Source: Gonium pectorale (lineage: Eukaryota > Chlorophyta > Chlorophyceae > Chlamydomonadales > Volvocaceae). Taken from it: 64,000 nucleotides of DNA. The notes beneath the pieces were generated by a model, which ran no database searches, was not told the DNA's origin, and worked only from the letters and a program-made list of their open reading frames with translations. Below are positions 54,552 to 64,000 of this stretch, piece after piece. The position numbers were made by a program, and so were the translations under genes. Location: assembly GCA_001584585.1 (NCBI GenBank), contig LSYV01000071.1, positions 24,245 to 88,244 of the forward strand, given 5' to 3'. Position 1 is the stretch's first letter. The number at the start of each line of letters is the position of its first letter.

Positions 54552-54660
54552 ACTAGTTTTTTTGTGGAAAAATTACGGCCAGAAAGGGTGCAGACATCGA
54601 GAGGGACAGAGCTGACAGAGAGCCCTCCCATGACAAGAACCAGCGAACCCCTGCCATACC
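54552..54660 (-). repeat. R2 repeat, inverted diverged copy
   Basis: Complement of R2: ttttttgtggaaaaattacg, agaaagggtgcagacatcg and gccctcccatgacaagaacc match the copies at 21.7 and 33.1 kb. Confidence 0.7.
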
Positions 54661-54821
54661 TACAGCGCACCACGGCATCCAAGACCAAACACGGACAGCA
54701 CGCACACGAGGAGAAGGAGCCCAGCACCTACAGATCACAGGACAGAAACCAACGGAAAAGCCATGACAGAAGAGAAATAGACAAGGAGGACACAAAGAGC
54801 ACAGGGAGCAAGACATCCCTC

Positions 54822-54864
54822 CAGAAACGGAGATGGCAGCCTCTATGGACATACACACCCTGGT
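54822..54864 (+). repeat. R1-like fragment abutting assembly gap
   Basis: agaaacggagatggcagcc then tctatggacatacacaccc, ending at the run of Ns. Confidence 0.6.
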
Positions 54865-54886
54865 GTNNNNNNNNNNNNNNNNNNNN
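54865..54886. other. assembly gap (22 N)
   Basis: A run of 22 N directly after an R1-like fragment; the true length is not known. Confidence 0.99.
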
Positions 54887-55552
54887 CCCATATTTACGTA
54901 CGTGTCACCAGCACGGGTCCTTCCGGTGTGTCAAAAAGCTGAAAACCCGAACCCGTCCACCGCAACCCGTCGACCAAGGGTCTCGCTGCACCGGCCCAAA
55001 ACGGTAGCAGCACCGCCAGAGCGCTGCGCACAGCCCGTCACAACTACCTCCAACACCATCACCCACCTCAACCCCAAGCACAACCGGCAAGTTCAGCGGG
55101 CACCCTGCGACTGCATGCGTTGCCCACAGGTGCCCGCCCCGCGTCCTGCCTCCTGCTGCATTTTGTACGCCGTCTAGAGCTCCATGGCCGCCTCCGCCAA
55201 TGCTCAATGCGCCACTGCCGACAGCTCGTCTGACTGGCTGGTCTCCGCTGCGATGTCCCACCATTGTTGCAAAGTCGCGCGCAGGTAGGCGAGCACAAGG
55301 TCCTTCCCGGCCCGCCATGGGCAAACCCGCTAGTTGCCCCAGATCTTCCCACCTCCTCTAAAACCCACCGCCATCTCCCCGGAACTGCACTGGAGAGCTC
55401 GCCTGCCTTTTCTTGTACCGCCCGCCTGCCCTACAGACCCCGCCTTCATATGTGTATGTCTGTACAGGTGTGGCTCCCCCAATTTACGGTACATCTTTGT
55501 GAGAACATGCATGGTGATGTAAAATGCGCTCATCGGGAAGTGGGTGGAAGTG

Positions 55553-55640
55553 AGGGGCCCCCACCCATACGGATACACAGTCCCCCACACCCGAAGGCGC
55601 GATGTTAGTTACCATCAGGGTGGGATGGTACAGGCGTTAG
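55553..55640 (+). repeat. R1-like repeat, diverged right part
   Basis: catacggatacacag, cccgaaggcgcgatgtta and cagggtgggatggtacagg follow the order of the R1 middle and right blocks. Confidence 0.5.
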
Positions 55641-56989
55641 CACTGCAATTGAGCAGACGCCCCCCCCGAGTGCAGCTTACCAGCGTGTCGCCATTACCTC
55701 GCTCTGCTGTGCTGCATCGCCGCATCAGCACCGGCCCACGGCGGCCAGGCTAGGGCTACCGTGATTTGTGTGCTAACTTCAAGCCACATCTGCGGCCCAA
55801 CTAATCAGATATGGAACTCGAGTCTATTACAGTCCATACTTAGACATTCTGGCGAATTAGTGTCGAAGGGATGAACTCAATGATAGGCAAGGGCGATGGA
55901 AGCAATCTACACATGTACATCTTGCCCACCCAAGCAAACCGGGTCACGGCAGAAGGCCACACACGAATGTGCAAAGCCAGCCAACCTCCCATTCCCAGCC
56001 CAATCATTCCTACAATAATCAAGGAATAGCAGGCGGCAATGGTTGCCTTTGCAGCGACACAGCCTCATGCGACACCACACAGGAAAAGGTAGGAGAGACG
56101 AAAGCAAAAACCGACGAACAGCACGCAGGGCCAGTGCTTTACGTCCCCTCACTCGTCCCAGCCAAGCAGTAGCCCTTAGGTCCGTCTTCAAGGCATGGGG
56201 GTATCTCAGCCGCTGTCGCTGCTCATCGCCTGCAGTCACCTCGTCCCCGCGACGCATTAAAAAAGGTCTGCTGGATGCCCGCCCCCCCCCCACACACAGC
56301 ACAGCAGCAAGGAGCACAGTACCGCGCCCCCATTCCATCAGCGCACAAGCAGAGGAGACGAGTACGACTGGTGCAGACCCAATCGTGAAGAGCTCTCCTC
56401 ACATGTACCATAACGTGCACCGTTGAAGGCAAGCCCGGACGAAGACCAGCACGTTCAGCGGCTATATCAGTACGGACTCACGAGTCCAACCGTGGATACT
56501 CTCGGGGCCATGAGTGTTGCATGCACAAGTGTATATTGCGCGGACGGCCACCCTCGCCGTGTCAAATCTCCCGTCCACGGTGCGACTTTATTCAGTTTAT
56601 TGTTACCGACACTACCCAGATGATACCGTGGTCAACAGCAACTCCATCCATGCCCGGCACAAACACCGCCTTCCGCACCAGCACGTGCGCACACACTGCA
56701 CGCAAGCCCATCAGCTTCTGCACGTTGCCCAGCTGTGGCGGCGAACGTGCATCAACTGCGGGCACTCCAAACCAGACCCAAATCCTGCCGCCTTGCCAAG
56801 AGATTGCATTTTCAGTCCCCAGGCCGCGTCCAATACACGTGAGGCGCTTGTCCCACATGGTGCAAAGGAGCAACACGCCTGGACCCAGTGCCATGCCATT
56901 CACAACTTTACACCGTACCAAGCTCTCCATGGTTCAATGAACACCTCTTGCCAGAGACCCGTTCAGGGAGTAGTGAGCCCCAGCCTCGC

Positions 56990-59900
56990 CTAGGGCGTGG
57001 GAATGCACGTGGAAGCCGGGTGCACCTGCGACAGCAGCATCGCTGCCGACATTTTGCCCGGCAGGAAGAAGCCCGCGACGCTGAGCAACAACAGAGCGAT
57101 GCCCACGAATTCCGTGCGGATCACGGCGTCGGGTGCGTCGGACGCAGGCATTTGCAAAGCGCGGGGCGCCAGCAACGCCGCAGCGAGCGTGGCCGCCAGA
57201 ACAGAGGCAAGCAGCGGCGCCATGGCAAAGCCGCCGCTGGCCTTGTCAGGCGCTACCGACAACAGCGGCGCGTCCTGCGTGGGCACAAGGAGCACCGGGA
57301 GTTCCGAGGTCAAAACCATTGGAGAATGCACCGAACCTGCGTTGGACAAGCACATCCTCAAAGGATCGGAAGGCACACATCACAGCAGCTCATGCCCAAA
57401 GAGAGTGCATGCTGCCCGTTGCCGGAGGACACTGAGTGATCCACACAAACCTGATTGACGTGGCGCGAAGACACCGAGAGGGGAGATGCCTCGACGTGCT
57501 TGGCGACGGGCGGCCGCACTACAGCGCGTGGCTTGGGTGCAGCGAAGAGCTCCGCTAGGCCGTGAGCAGCAGCGTCGCGCGGCAGCACGCGCAGCAGAGC
57601 ACGCTGCAGGTGCACCGGGGAGGCGCCGTCCGCCGTGGCCCTCGAGATCGCCCAGAAAGCGCGCGCCTCAGGCAGCATAGAGAGGGCCGCCCAGGTCCTG
57701 GGCAGCAAGGCCGCCAGGTGCAGGGGGCTAACGCCGAGGGCGCCGATCCCGCCCCACTCCGCGTGCACGCCGCACGAGGCAGCCCAATTGGCAAGGGCAG
57801 CGACGGCGGTCGGGTTCCCTGAGCGCGCGCAGCGGTGCAGCACCGATAGGCCATCCGCGTAAGGGGCCTCCAGGATGGCCTGCGCGCTCTGCCCGTATTG
57901 CAGCAGCGCGCTCATTAGGAATGTGCTCACGCGGGCCAGGCCGGCGTCGGCGGCCCACCCAAGCAGCCGCTCGCAGACACACACCAACTCCAGCGTTACG
58001 CCGCCCTCGCCCTCAATGCTGCCCGAGACAGCGTCGGCGAAGACCTCGTCGCCATTCTCCTCCTCGTTGTCGCTCTCCTCCTCGTGGATGGTCTTGCTCA
58101 CAGCCGTCGAGGTCAGGACCGCCGGTGGAGGGACCGGGCGCTCGTAGCTCCGCTTGTCGAGCACGCGGCCAAAGTCGATAATGAAAGACTCGAGGGAATC
58201 CATTGCCGCGGCGCCCCTGCGCAGCGCAGCAAGTCCCCAGCCCGACAGCTCCGCCGCAATGGCCGCGTTGGTTGACAGGAGGCACGGCCGCCAGTTGCTC
58301 AGTAGTGGCCCGGCCTGCGCCTCCAGCAGCAGCAGCCCTGTGCCGGGGGTGCCCCTGACGCGGATCATTATCACGTCCTCCGCGCTGCGGCCGGCGCTCT
58401 TCAGCGCCTCAACGTGACGCAGCGCGGCAGCCGCCGTTTTGCCGAAGTCAGTGTCCTCCGCAAGGGACGGCAGGGCAACGCCACCGGCGGCGAGTTGCTG
58501 AACCTCCACCGGCACGTAACCGCCTTGCATGCGTGCGAAAAACTCCACTCCTGCGCGCGCAAGCCCGGTGCCGAAGACGTACAGGGAAGCACACCCGGTG
58601 CCGTCGACGTGCACGGCGGGGCTCACGTAGGCGATAGTGGGCAGCGAATGGGCCGACTCCAGGTCGGCTATCCGCACGGAGTGCTGCGGTGCTGCGGACG
58701 CCGGCGCACCCGCTGGCCAAAGCGAGACCTCGTCGTGCGTCTGCACGAGCACAGTGCTGCAAGCGCCGGCGGCGCCGAGGCAGGCGCGCAGCGCTTTGCT
58801 GCACAGCGCCGACGGTGCTTCTGGCTCCTCATCCGGATAGATGGCGGGGGCCCGGCCTGAAGGACGTCCAGGACCAGCTGGGTGCAGCCTGGCCGCAGGA
58901 ATCCCTGCACGATCGACGCATCGGCAGCGCTGCACAGATTGCGCAGGCGCTGGTACAGGTCCGGCGGGAGCTGGTCGGGCGTGCAGTTGGCGATCTTGAT
59001 GCTGACGCGTACCATGAGGTCCTCACCCTTGTACTGCGCCGCAGCACCGCCGCTCGCCACCAGACGGCGCGCCAGGTCGAAGCTCGATTGCGCGCCTGGG
59101 CGTGGCGCCGCAGGGAATGGGCTGGCGGCAGCAGAGGCCGTTGCCTGGGACATGCCCACGTCACCGCTACCGCCGAACACACCGCTGCCGCTCATCAGCT
59201 CCGGCGTTCCAGACGGGTTCGCTGATGCCCAGCTGCTGCGGGGGCCGTAGCCCTGGCCGCTGACCGGCCCAGCAAGGCCTCCAGCCGTGCTTGAACTCAC
59301 AACGCCCATGTACGTATCCATGATGGACAGACCTGAATTGATTGATGGGCGGGCGGTCGCCGCCATCTGCTGCTGCTGCGCCATCATCTGCTGCTGCTGG
59401 AGAATGCGCTGCTGCTTCAGGCGCTGTTGCGCTGCAAGGTCCAGGCCCGCCACACCGCCGCCTACTCCCTGCTGCCACGGCCCCGACACAGGCACGCCCG
59501 ACGTGAAGCTGTTATTGGAGTTCAGTACCACGCCGCTTTGCGCCGGGCTGCTCGTCATGCTGCCCATCCACATCTGATCCGCCGTCTGCGGCGCAGGCTG
59601 CGCCGCCAGGCCGCCGAGGCAGGCGCCCGGAAGGAAGGCCGGGTTCACCGTGACGCCGGCCGAGGCCAGGCGGTCACGGGCCTCGGTTGCACGGGACGGC
59701 ACAGGCACTCCGGGATCATCCAGATAGTCCATCTCGGTGCCCAGAATGCTGTCAAGGACGTCATCCAGTGGGTCCAGGCTTTCCGCAGAGGCCGCCTGCC
59801 AGCGGACGTAGCCCTTGTTGGCCATCGCCGACTGATGCTGGCCAGGCAGTGGCTGCCCAGCCGACAGCGGCTGCCCCGAAACCGGCTGTCCGGACAGAGG

Positions 59901-61640
59901 CTGCCCCGAGAGCGGTTGCAGAATTGACTGCGGAAGCGGGGCGGTAGTGGGCACGTCCATGGGCATAACGCCCATGCTGCCAAGGCCACCCTGCCACGCC
60001 GGCGCTGCGCTGCTGGACGACACCTTGGGTCCCAGGCTGTGCACCGAGATGCCCTGGTCCACAGCGCCATCCATGCCATAGCTTGCAACGGCCTGCATCG
60101 TAATATATTGCAGGGAAACAATGCAAATAGAGGAATTAATCGTTGGCGCACAGTCATCATGTTATAACAAGAAAACCCGACGAAACGATAGGAAAGCCGC
60201 GGCGAACACCGCACTTTCATGACTGTATATGTGCATACCTTGTCGACGCCATGGCTCACATCCACGCTGCCACGGCTGGCAGGCTCAGCGTCGTCACTGC
60301 TGCCCGACCACGGGTGCGCCGACTTGCTCTTCCGGTTTGTCTGCTCCTTTCGGCAGGTGTCGTAGGGGTCCCGCTTCCGACGCCTGGCGTTGTGCTGCAG
60401 AAGCCGGGCGCGGCAGCTCCTGCGAAGAGGGAGACCCAGTTACCATCCGTCACCATTGGAGGCTCGCAGACTTCCAATGATGAAGCCGTGCCTCACCTCT
60501 TGCTGCCGTCGAACTCGGTGAGCTCCTGGAAGCGGCCGCACTGCGGGCACAGGGAGGGCGGCGAATGTTACGGCGGGCACAGCTGACAGGGCCCATTGAA
60601 ATCCTTCTGCATAGGCCAGATAAAAGAAGCGGGCTGGAACGGAGGAAAACCACCTGACGTAGGATGGGCAAGCAAGGAACTGAGCGACTGTCCAACACCA
60701 AAGTTGCCTATCAAGTGCAGCAGTGTGCAACGAAGTCCCCATGACACGTACACCCGGAGCACATGAGACTAGTTATGGCAGGAGGCAACGGGAAAACGCT
60801 CTGAAGTAGGAAGAGATGACGGACTGAAACCGAAAGCAACCACCTTGTCCTTCCGCGCAATCATGCAAAAAAAATCACAGCGTAACATGACAGACGAACA
60901 GCGTCATGCGTGCTGGTGATATGCATGACGAGAAAGGCTGACGACACGCTCAAGGAGCTATCAGAACGCACTTCGCCGGTTGCAGTTGTTGGCTTGCACT
61001 AGGCAGGGAAAGCCACGCCTCTGGCCTCACCTGCTGGCAGAAACGACTGGGCTTCCCGTTCACCACGAGGCTAAGCAGCTTCATGTGCGGTTCGCAGACG
61101 CGATACCGCTGATAGTAGCCTTTCTCTACCGACAGATCGTGGCCACAACCCTCGACCTGCGGGGCAAGAGTAGTCGGGGATGACGCGCAGAGCAAAGTAT
61201 CGGAGCAGAGCTAGTGCCTCCCTTGAAGCGCCATCGACAAAACAGCAAAGGAACCTTGCTCACGGCAGCGGGGCCGCGCACCTGGCAGACCAGCGGGCCC
61301 TTGGGAGCCCTCGATGCCTTCGTTTCCTTCCCGGCCCCAGGCGCCGGCCCAGGCGAATTTGAGGGCGCCTCATCCCAACCGATGGGAACTGGCCCCAGGC
61401 TCTGGTCGCGGTGACCCGCTGCGGGCCGGGAGAACGCGGAGAAGAGGGAAATTATTCCCGGAGCTTGCAAATCGGAACCCCATCCCGCAGCGCTTACGCA
61501 CCTTCCAAGAAAGGATCGCCAGATGAGCCACTCTCGGGCGACGGCAGCGCGTGCAGTTGCGAGGGGTCCCATGCAAAGCGGCCTGCTGGCCACTGCGCGT
61601 GCGGCTCAGCAGAGAAGGCTGCGTTGAAGACGTCGGCCAT
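56990..61640 (-). CDS. SBP-box transcription factor with ankyrin-like and membrane segments
   Basis: Exons on the minus strand: 61640..61502, 61418..61282, 61156..61031, 60540..60497, 60419..60239, 60092..57451, 57274..56990. About 1184 aa if a frame break at 58846-58850 is an error. The SBP domain (residues 91-165) is spread over exons 2-5: CQVEGCGHDL, YQRYRVCEPHMKLL, SRFCQQCGRFQELTEFDGSK, RSCRARLLQHNARRRKR. Zinc site 1 (Cys91, 96, 113, His116) is intact; in site 2 the usual His is Gln139. Exon 6 has a Gln-rich activation-like region, then VRVSIKIANCTPDQLPPDLY and GFLRPGCTQLVLDVLQ, as in long SPL1/SPL7-type proteins. Ankyrin-like DGLSVLHRCARSGNP and GVSPLHLAALLP follow. Exon 7 adds two hydrophobic segments (PLLASVLAATLAAALLA and EFVGIALLLLSVAGFFL). 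Long algal SBP proteins include the copper regulator CRR1; whether this is its orthologue is open. Confidence 0.92.
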
Positions 61641-62169
61641 TACTCCAGCTGCAAGTTCCAGCTACAAGCCATAAACGCGAAGGGGCCGCCTTCTTGACGC
61701 ACTCTCTATGCCCAAGCCCTGCGTCTCGGGCAGGTCTCACAGAGCCCTAAGACGCGGGAAGAGTGCTTGTGGGGCCTGCTCTATGCAGCGGCGCTTACAG
61801 AGCGGCTTGCGACGAGGCTGACAAGTAGGGTATTTGGAACTGGCAGTGAATGGTATATGAGCAGTGCAGTGTGCTTAAACACTGTGACGGTGCACAGGTA
61901 GCGCAGTGCCAGGGGCCCGGGACGACATTGTCGTACGGTCGTGTGAAAACGAGAGTGTGAAAACGTTGCGTAAACGGTGTCAAGGCGTGTTTATGACGCC
62001 CATGAACACTGTCCAGTGCCCCGCCTAGTCGCTCGTTTCCGCGGCTGGTCGCGTCGGCGTGGGTCGCGCTTGGGAGCTGGCGTATCATGTCAGGAGTTGC
62101 TTCAACGGAAGACGTGTTCATGGGCCTGCCTAAGCCGTCAGTGCCACCCGACGTTCACGAAACCCAGGG
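61641..62169. other. divergent intergenic region, SBP factor / F-box gene
   Basis: 529 bp between the ATGs on opposite strands. No TATA-like box or repeat noticed. The F-box 5' end may lie in here, since its true start is uncertain. Confidence 0.45.
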
Positions 62170-64000
62170 ATGCCCCTCGGCTCCCGGCTGCACATTTTCA
62201 GCTTCCTGAGCGAGAAGGATGCCATGCAGGCGTGCTTGGTAAGCGCGAGGCTGGCGGAGCTGCTGTCAATTACAGCAAGACAACAACTGCGGTGGTCGTA
62301 ACGTCCCCTCGTGTGGCTCCACACCACCATGCGTGCAGGTCTGCCGGGAGTGGTGCAGGCTAGGTGCGAAGCAGAGCCCGTGGGAACTGGGAACAACAAA
62401 CCGTTATTCACGCTGTGCCTGTCTGCAGGCATGGACGAGACTCTCTGGCATGGCTTTGCGCGGCGCGCCTGGCCCGAGCATACGCTGCTTACCGCTCCCT
62501 ATAGCGGCTCCTTCCGGGTAAGTACGGGGGCGCAATTGCAGTGAAGATGCAGCACAGGGACCAGCATGGCCGGCCTTGTGAATCGGGATTCGCTTGTCAA
62601 ACCTGGCGCCATGCGACCGAATCCATCGGGCGCTCACACCCCGTGCGCATCCCGGAACAGCGCCTGGTGCGATACCGGAACGCCGCGAATGCAGTGCCGG
62701 GCATCCCGCTGCAAGTGGCCCAGGCAGCGGCTGCCGGTCCGGGAGCTGCTGACGATCCGGCTGCTGGCGGCTCACGCGGGGCGGGCTGCCTCTGGCGCTT
62801 CAATGGAGCGGCCCGCTACTACCAGTGCCGCCTCCTTCACCTGGAGATGCAGCCCACGACAACGCACTCGGGTCCGGCGTTCCTGAGGTGCAAGCGGCTG
62901 GGGATATGGTGGGGGGGCTGCAGGTCTCCCCACATACGGTGCAGCGTGTGGTGTGCAAGGGCTGTGATATGCTGCCGCAGAGACCGTGTCCAATAAAGGT
63001 GCATAAACTAAGTACGGATTCGAGGGCGCTGCGCAACTCGGCCGCAACATGACCCGAGCCGTCTGTGCTCTGCCCCAGGCTGTACTTCGACGCCCGCGGC
63101 GAGACCGACCTCCGCTCACCGCGACAATCATGCCTGGTGGTGGCGCGCCTCCGTCCGCGCAGCGAGGCCGAGCAGCAGCCTAATGCTCCGGTGCCGATGG
63201 CGGACGAGGAGCCCGTTATGCCCAATGCATGGTTCGCGTGGGTGATGCATCAGGTGCAGATGGCGGGGCAGTTGGCGGGCGCGGGTGGCGGTGGGGTGGA
63301 GCCCCAGCAGGAGCAGGGGCAGCAAGAGGGGCCAGGTCACGAAGGTCAGCAGGACCCCGAAGAGCAACAGGAAGCGCAACCGCCGCCGCCGCCGCAACGG
63401 CATGGGCCGCAGCCGGTGGCCTCGGAGCTAGGGTGGCCCCCGGCGCCGTCCTCGCTGTCGGTGGGCGAGGAGCCCACGCGGCTCTTCAACGCCTTCCGCT
63501 GCGCGGAGCTGCCGAACTGCTGCTGGCTAGCGGCGGCACAGAAGGGCCATTTCAAGGTGCGCAGGGCGAGGCACGCATGGGCTCTTTCCGTGGCGCCCAA
63601 AGAGCCTTTGCTTAGATTGCGTGCGTCGAGAGCCGAGCCTCGATCGGCCCACACAGCCAGCTGCAGTCTTCTGTGGGTATGCTGCTAGCTGCTGCATATA
63701 CCTCCGGATACGACCGAAGAAGGAACCCGCAGGCGAGCCCCGGATCGAGCCAACGCGACCCGCTCCCAGCGCTCACGCGTTCGCCGGTCTGGTTTGGTGC
63801 TGTGGCGTGGCTGCGCAGGGGTGCCTGGAGTGGTCGGGTCCGCCGCTGGCCAACCTGCTCCGGGCGCTGTGGGAACCCGGCTGGGCGCTCCTCTTCGTGT
63901 ATGCAAATGACATCCGGCGCATCGGCAGCAGGGTTCGTGACCTGATTGCGAGGCCGTCAAAAACGAACGTCCGCCGTTACCGTAGTTTTTACCGAAGAGA
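62170..64000 (+). CDS. F-box protein, 3' end outside window
   Basis: Proposed exons: 62170..62238, 62339..62363, 62429..62517, 62661..62887, 63079..63556, 63819..>64000; phases agree. The first three rebuild an F-box: LHIFSFLSEKDAMQACL, VCREWCRLG, then MDETLWHGFARRAWPEHTLL. Later exons give RYRNAANAVPGIPLQV, CLWRFNGAARYYQCRLLHLE and LYFDARGETDLRSPRQSCLV. A Gln/Pro/Gly-rich stretch and ECLEWSGPP-like GCLEWSGPPLANLLRALWEP follow, still open at the window end. F-box proteins are substrate receptors of SCF ubiquitin ligases; the substrate is unknown and the C-terminal region is not assigned to a named family. The start is uncertain: the ATG at 62170 is the first in frame, but a spliced upstream exon is possible. 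The fourth exon's 5' edge is the weakest junction. Confidence 0.72.

Larger units (their letters stand above)
54301..56989. other. intergenic, repeats and an assembly gap
   Basis: About 2.7 kb between the YchJ-like start and the SBP stop, both on the minus strand. It holds a short (GT)n run at about 54401, R1-like pieces (54482-54520, 54822-54864, 55553-55640), an inverted R2 copy (54552-54660) and 22 Ns. Open frames at 56514-56993 and 56592-56930 fall in what is probably the SBP 3' UTR and have no known domain. Confidence 0.55.

Noticed and set aside
1..64000. CRISPR arrays, prokaryotic operons or a defence island
   Set aside because: No repeat-spacer array and no bacterial gene organisation; everything supported is intron-bearing and eukaryotic.
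1..64000. TGTAA as a regular polyadenylation signal
   Set aside because: It is absent near most gene ends here (for example downstream of 9932, 45701 and 51237), so it was not used to place 3' ends.

Overview
The window is nuclear DNA of a green alga. The genes are GC-rich and cut by many short spliceosomal introns (donors mostly GTGCGC, GTGAGC or GTAAGT; acceptors CAG). They encode eukaryote- or plant-type proteins: R2R3-MYB, SBP-box, RTF1/VIP5, enhancer of polycomb, RPF2, UTP15, VAP. Alanine-, glycine- and proline-rich linkers and many dispersed short repeats fit a chlorophyte. The species cannot be named from sequence alone. All exon models were built by eye from splice signals, reading phase and family conservation; no transcript was available.

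Layout. 1-1657 (+) R2R3-MYB factor, cut by the window start. 4268-6640 (-) RPF2, divergent from 6869-9932 (+) a crystallin-J1/ADP-ribosylglycohydrolase-like protein; a TATA-like box lies between them. 10927-11921 (-) VAP (MSP domain, coiled coil, tail anchor). 13204-17326 (-) UTP15. 18522-19121 (-) and 21053-22252 (-) two Pmp3-family membrane proteins. 22870-25871 (+) ERCC1, tail to tail with 27020-31531 (-) RAD17. 32116-33498 (+) small antibiotic-biosynthesis-monooxygenase-fold protein. 34915-37874 (+) a VHL beta domain joined to an HExxH metallopeptidase-like region. 41624-45701 (+) RTF1. 46489-51237 (+) enhancer-of-polycomb-like. 52333-54300 (-) YchJ-like SEC-C protein. 56990-61640 (-) SBP-box factor with ankyrin-like repeats and C-terminal membrane segments. 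62170-64000 (+) F-box protein, cut by the window end.

Functional themes. Two ribosome-biogenesis factors (RPF2 for the 60S/5S RNP, UTP15 for the SSU processome), two DNA-damage factors (ERCC1, RAD17), two chromatin/transcription-elongation factors (RTF1, enhancer of polycomb) and two plant-type transcription factors (MYB, SBP). Nothing suggests co-transcription; four gene pairs are divergent.

The most unusual items are: (i) the VHL-beta/metallopeptidase fusion, which keeps the positions that form the hydroxyproline pocket in human VHL; (ii) a short dispersed element found three times, each time between 13-17 bp direct duplications; (iii) an SBP zinc finger whose second-site His is Gln; (iv) two probable GC-AG introns; (v) several families of short interspersed repeats in introns and intergenic DNA. 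The 3.7 kb gap 37875-41623 and the region 54301-56989, which holds an assembly gap, are repeat-rich and carry no gene I can support.
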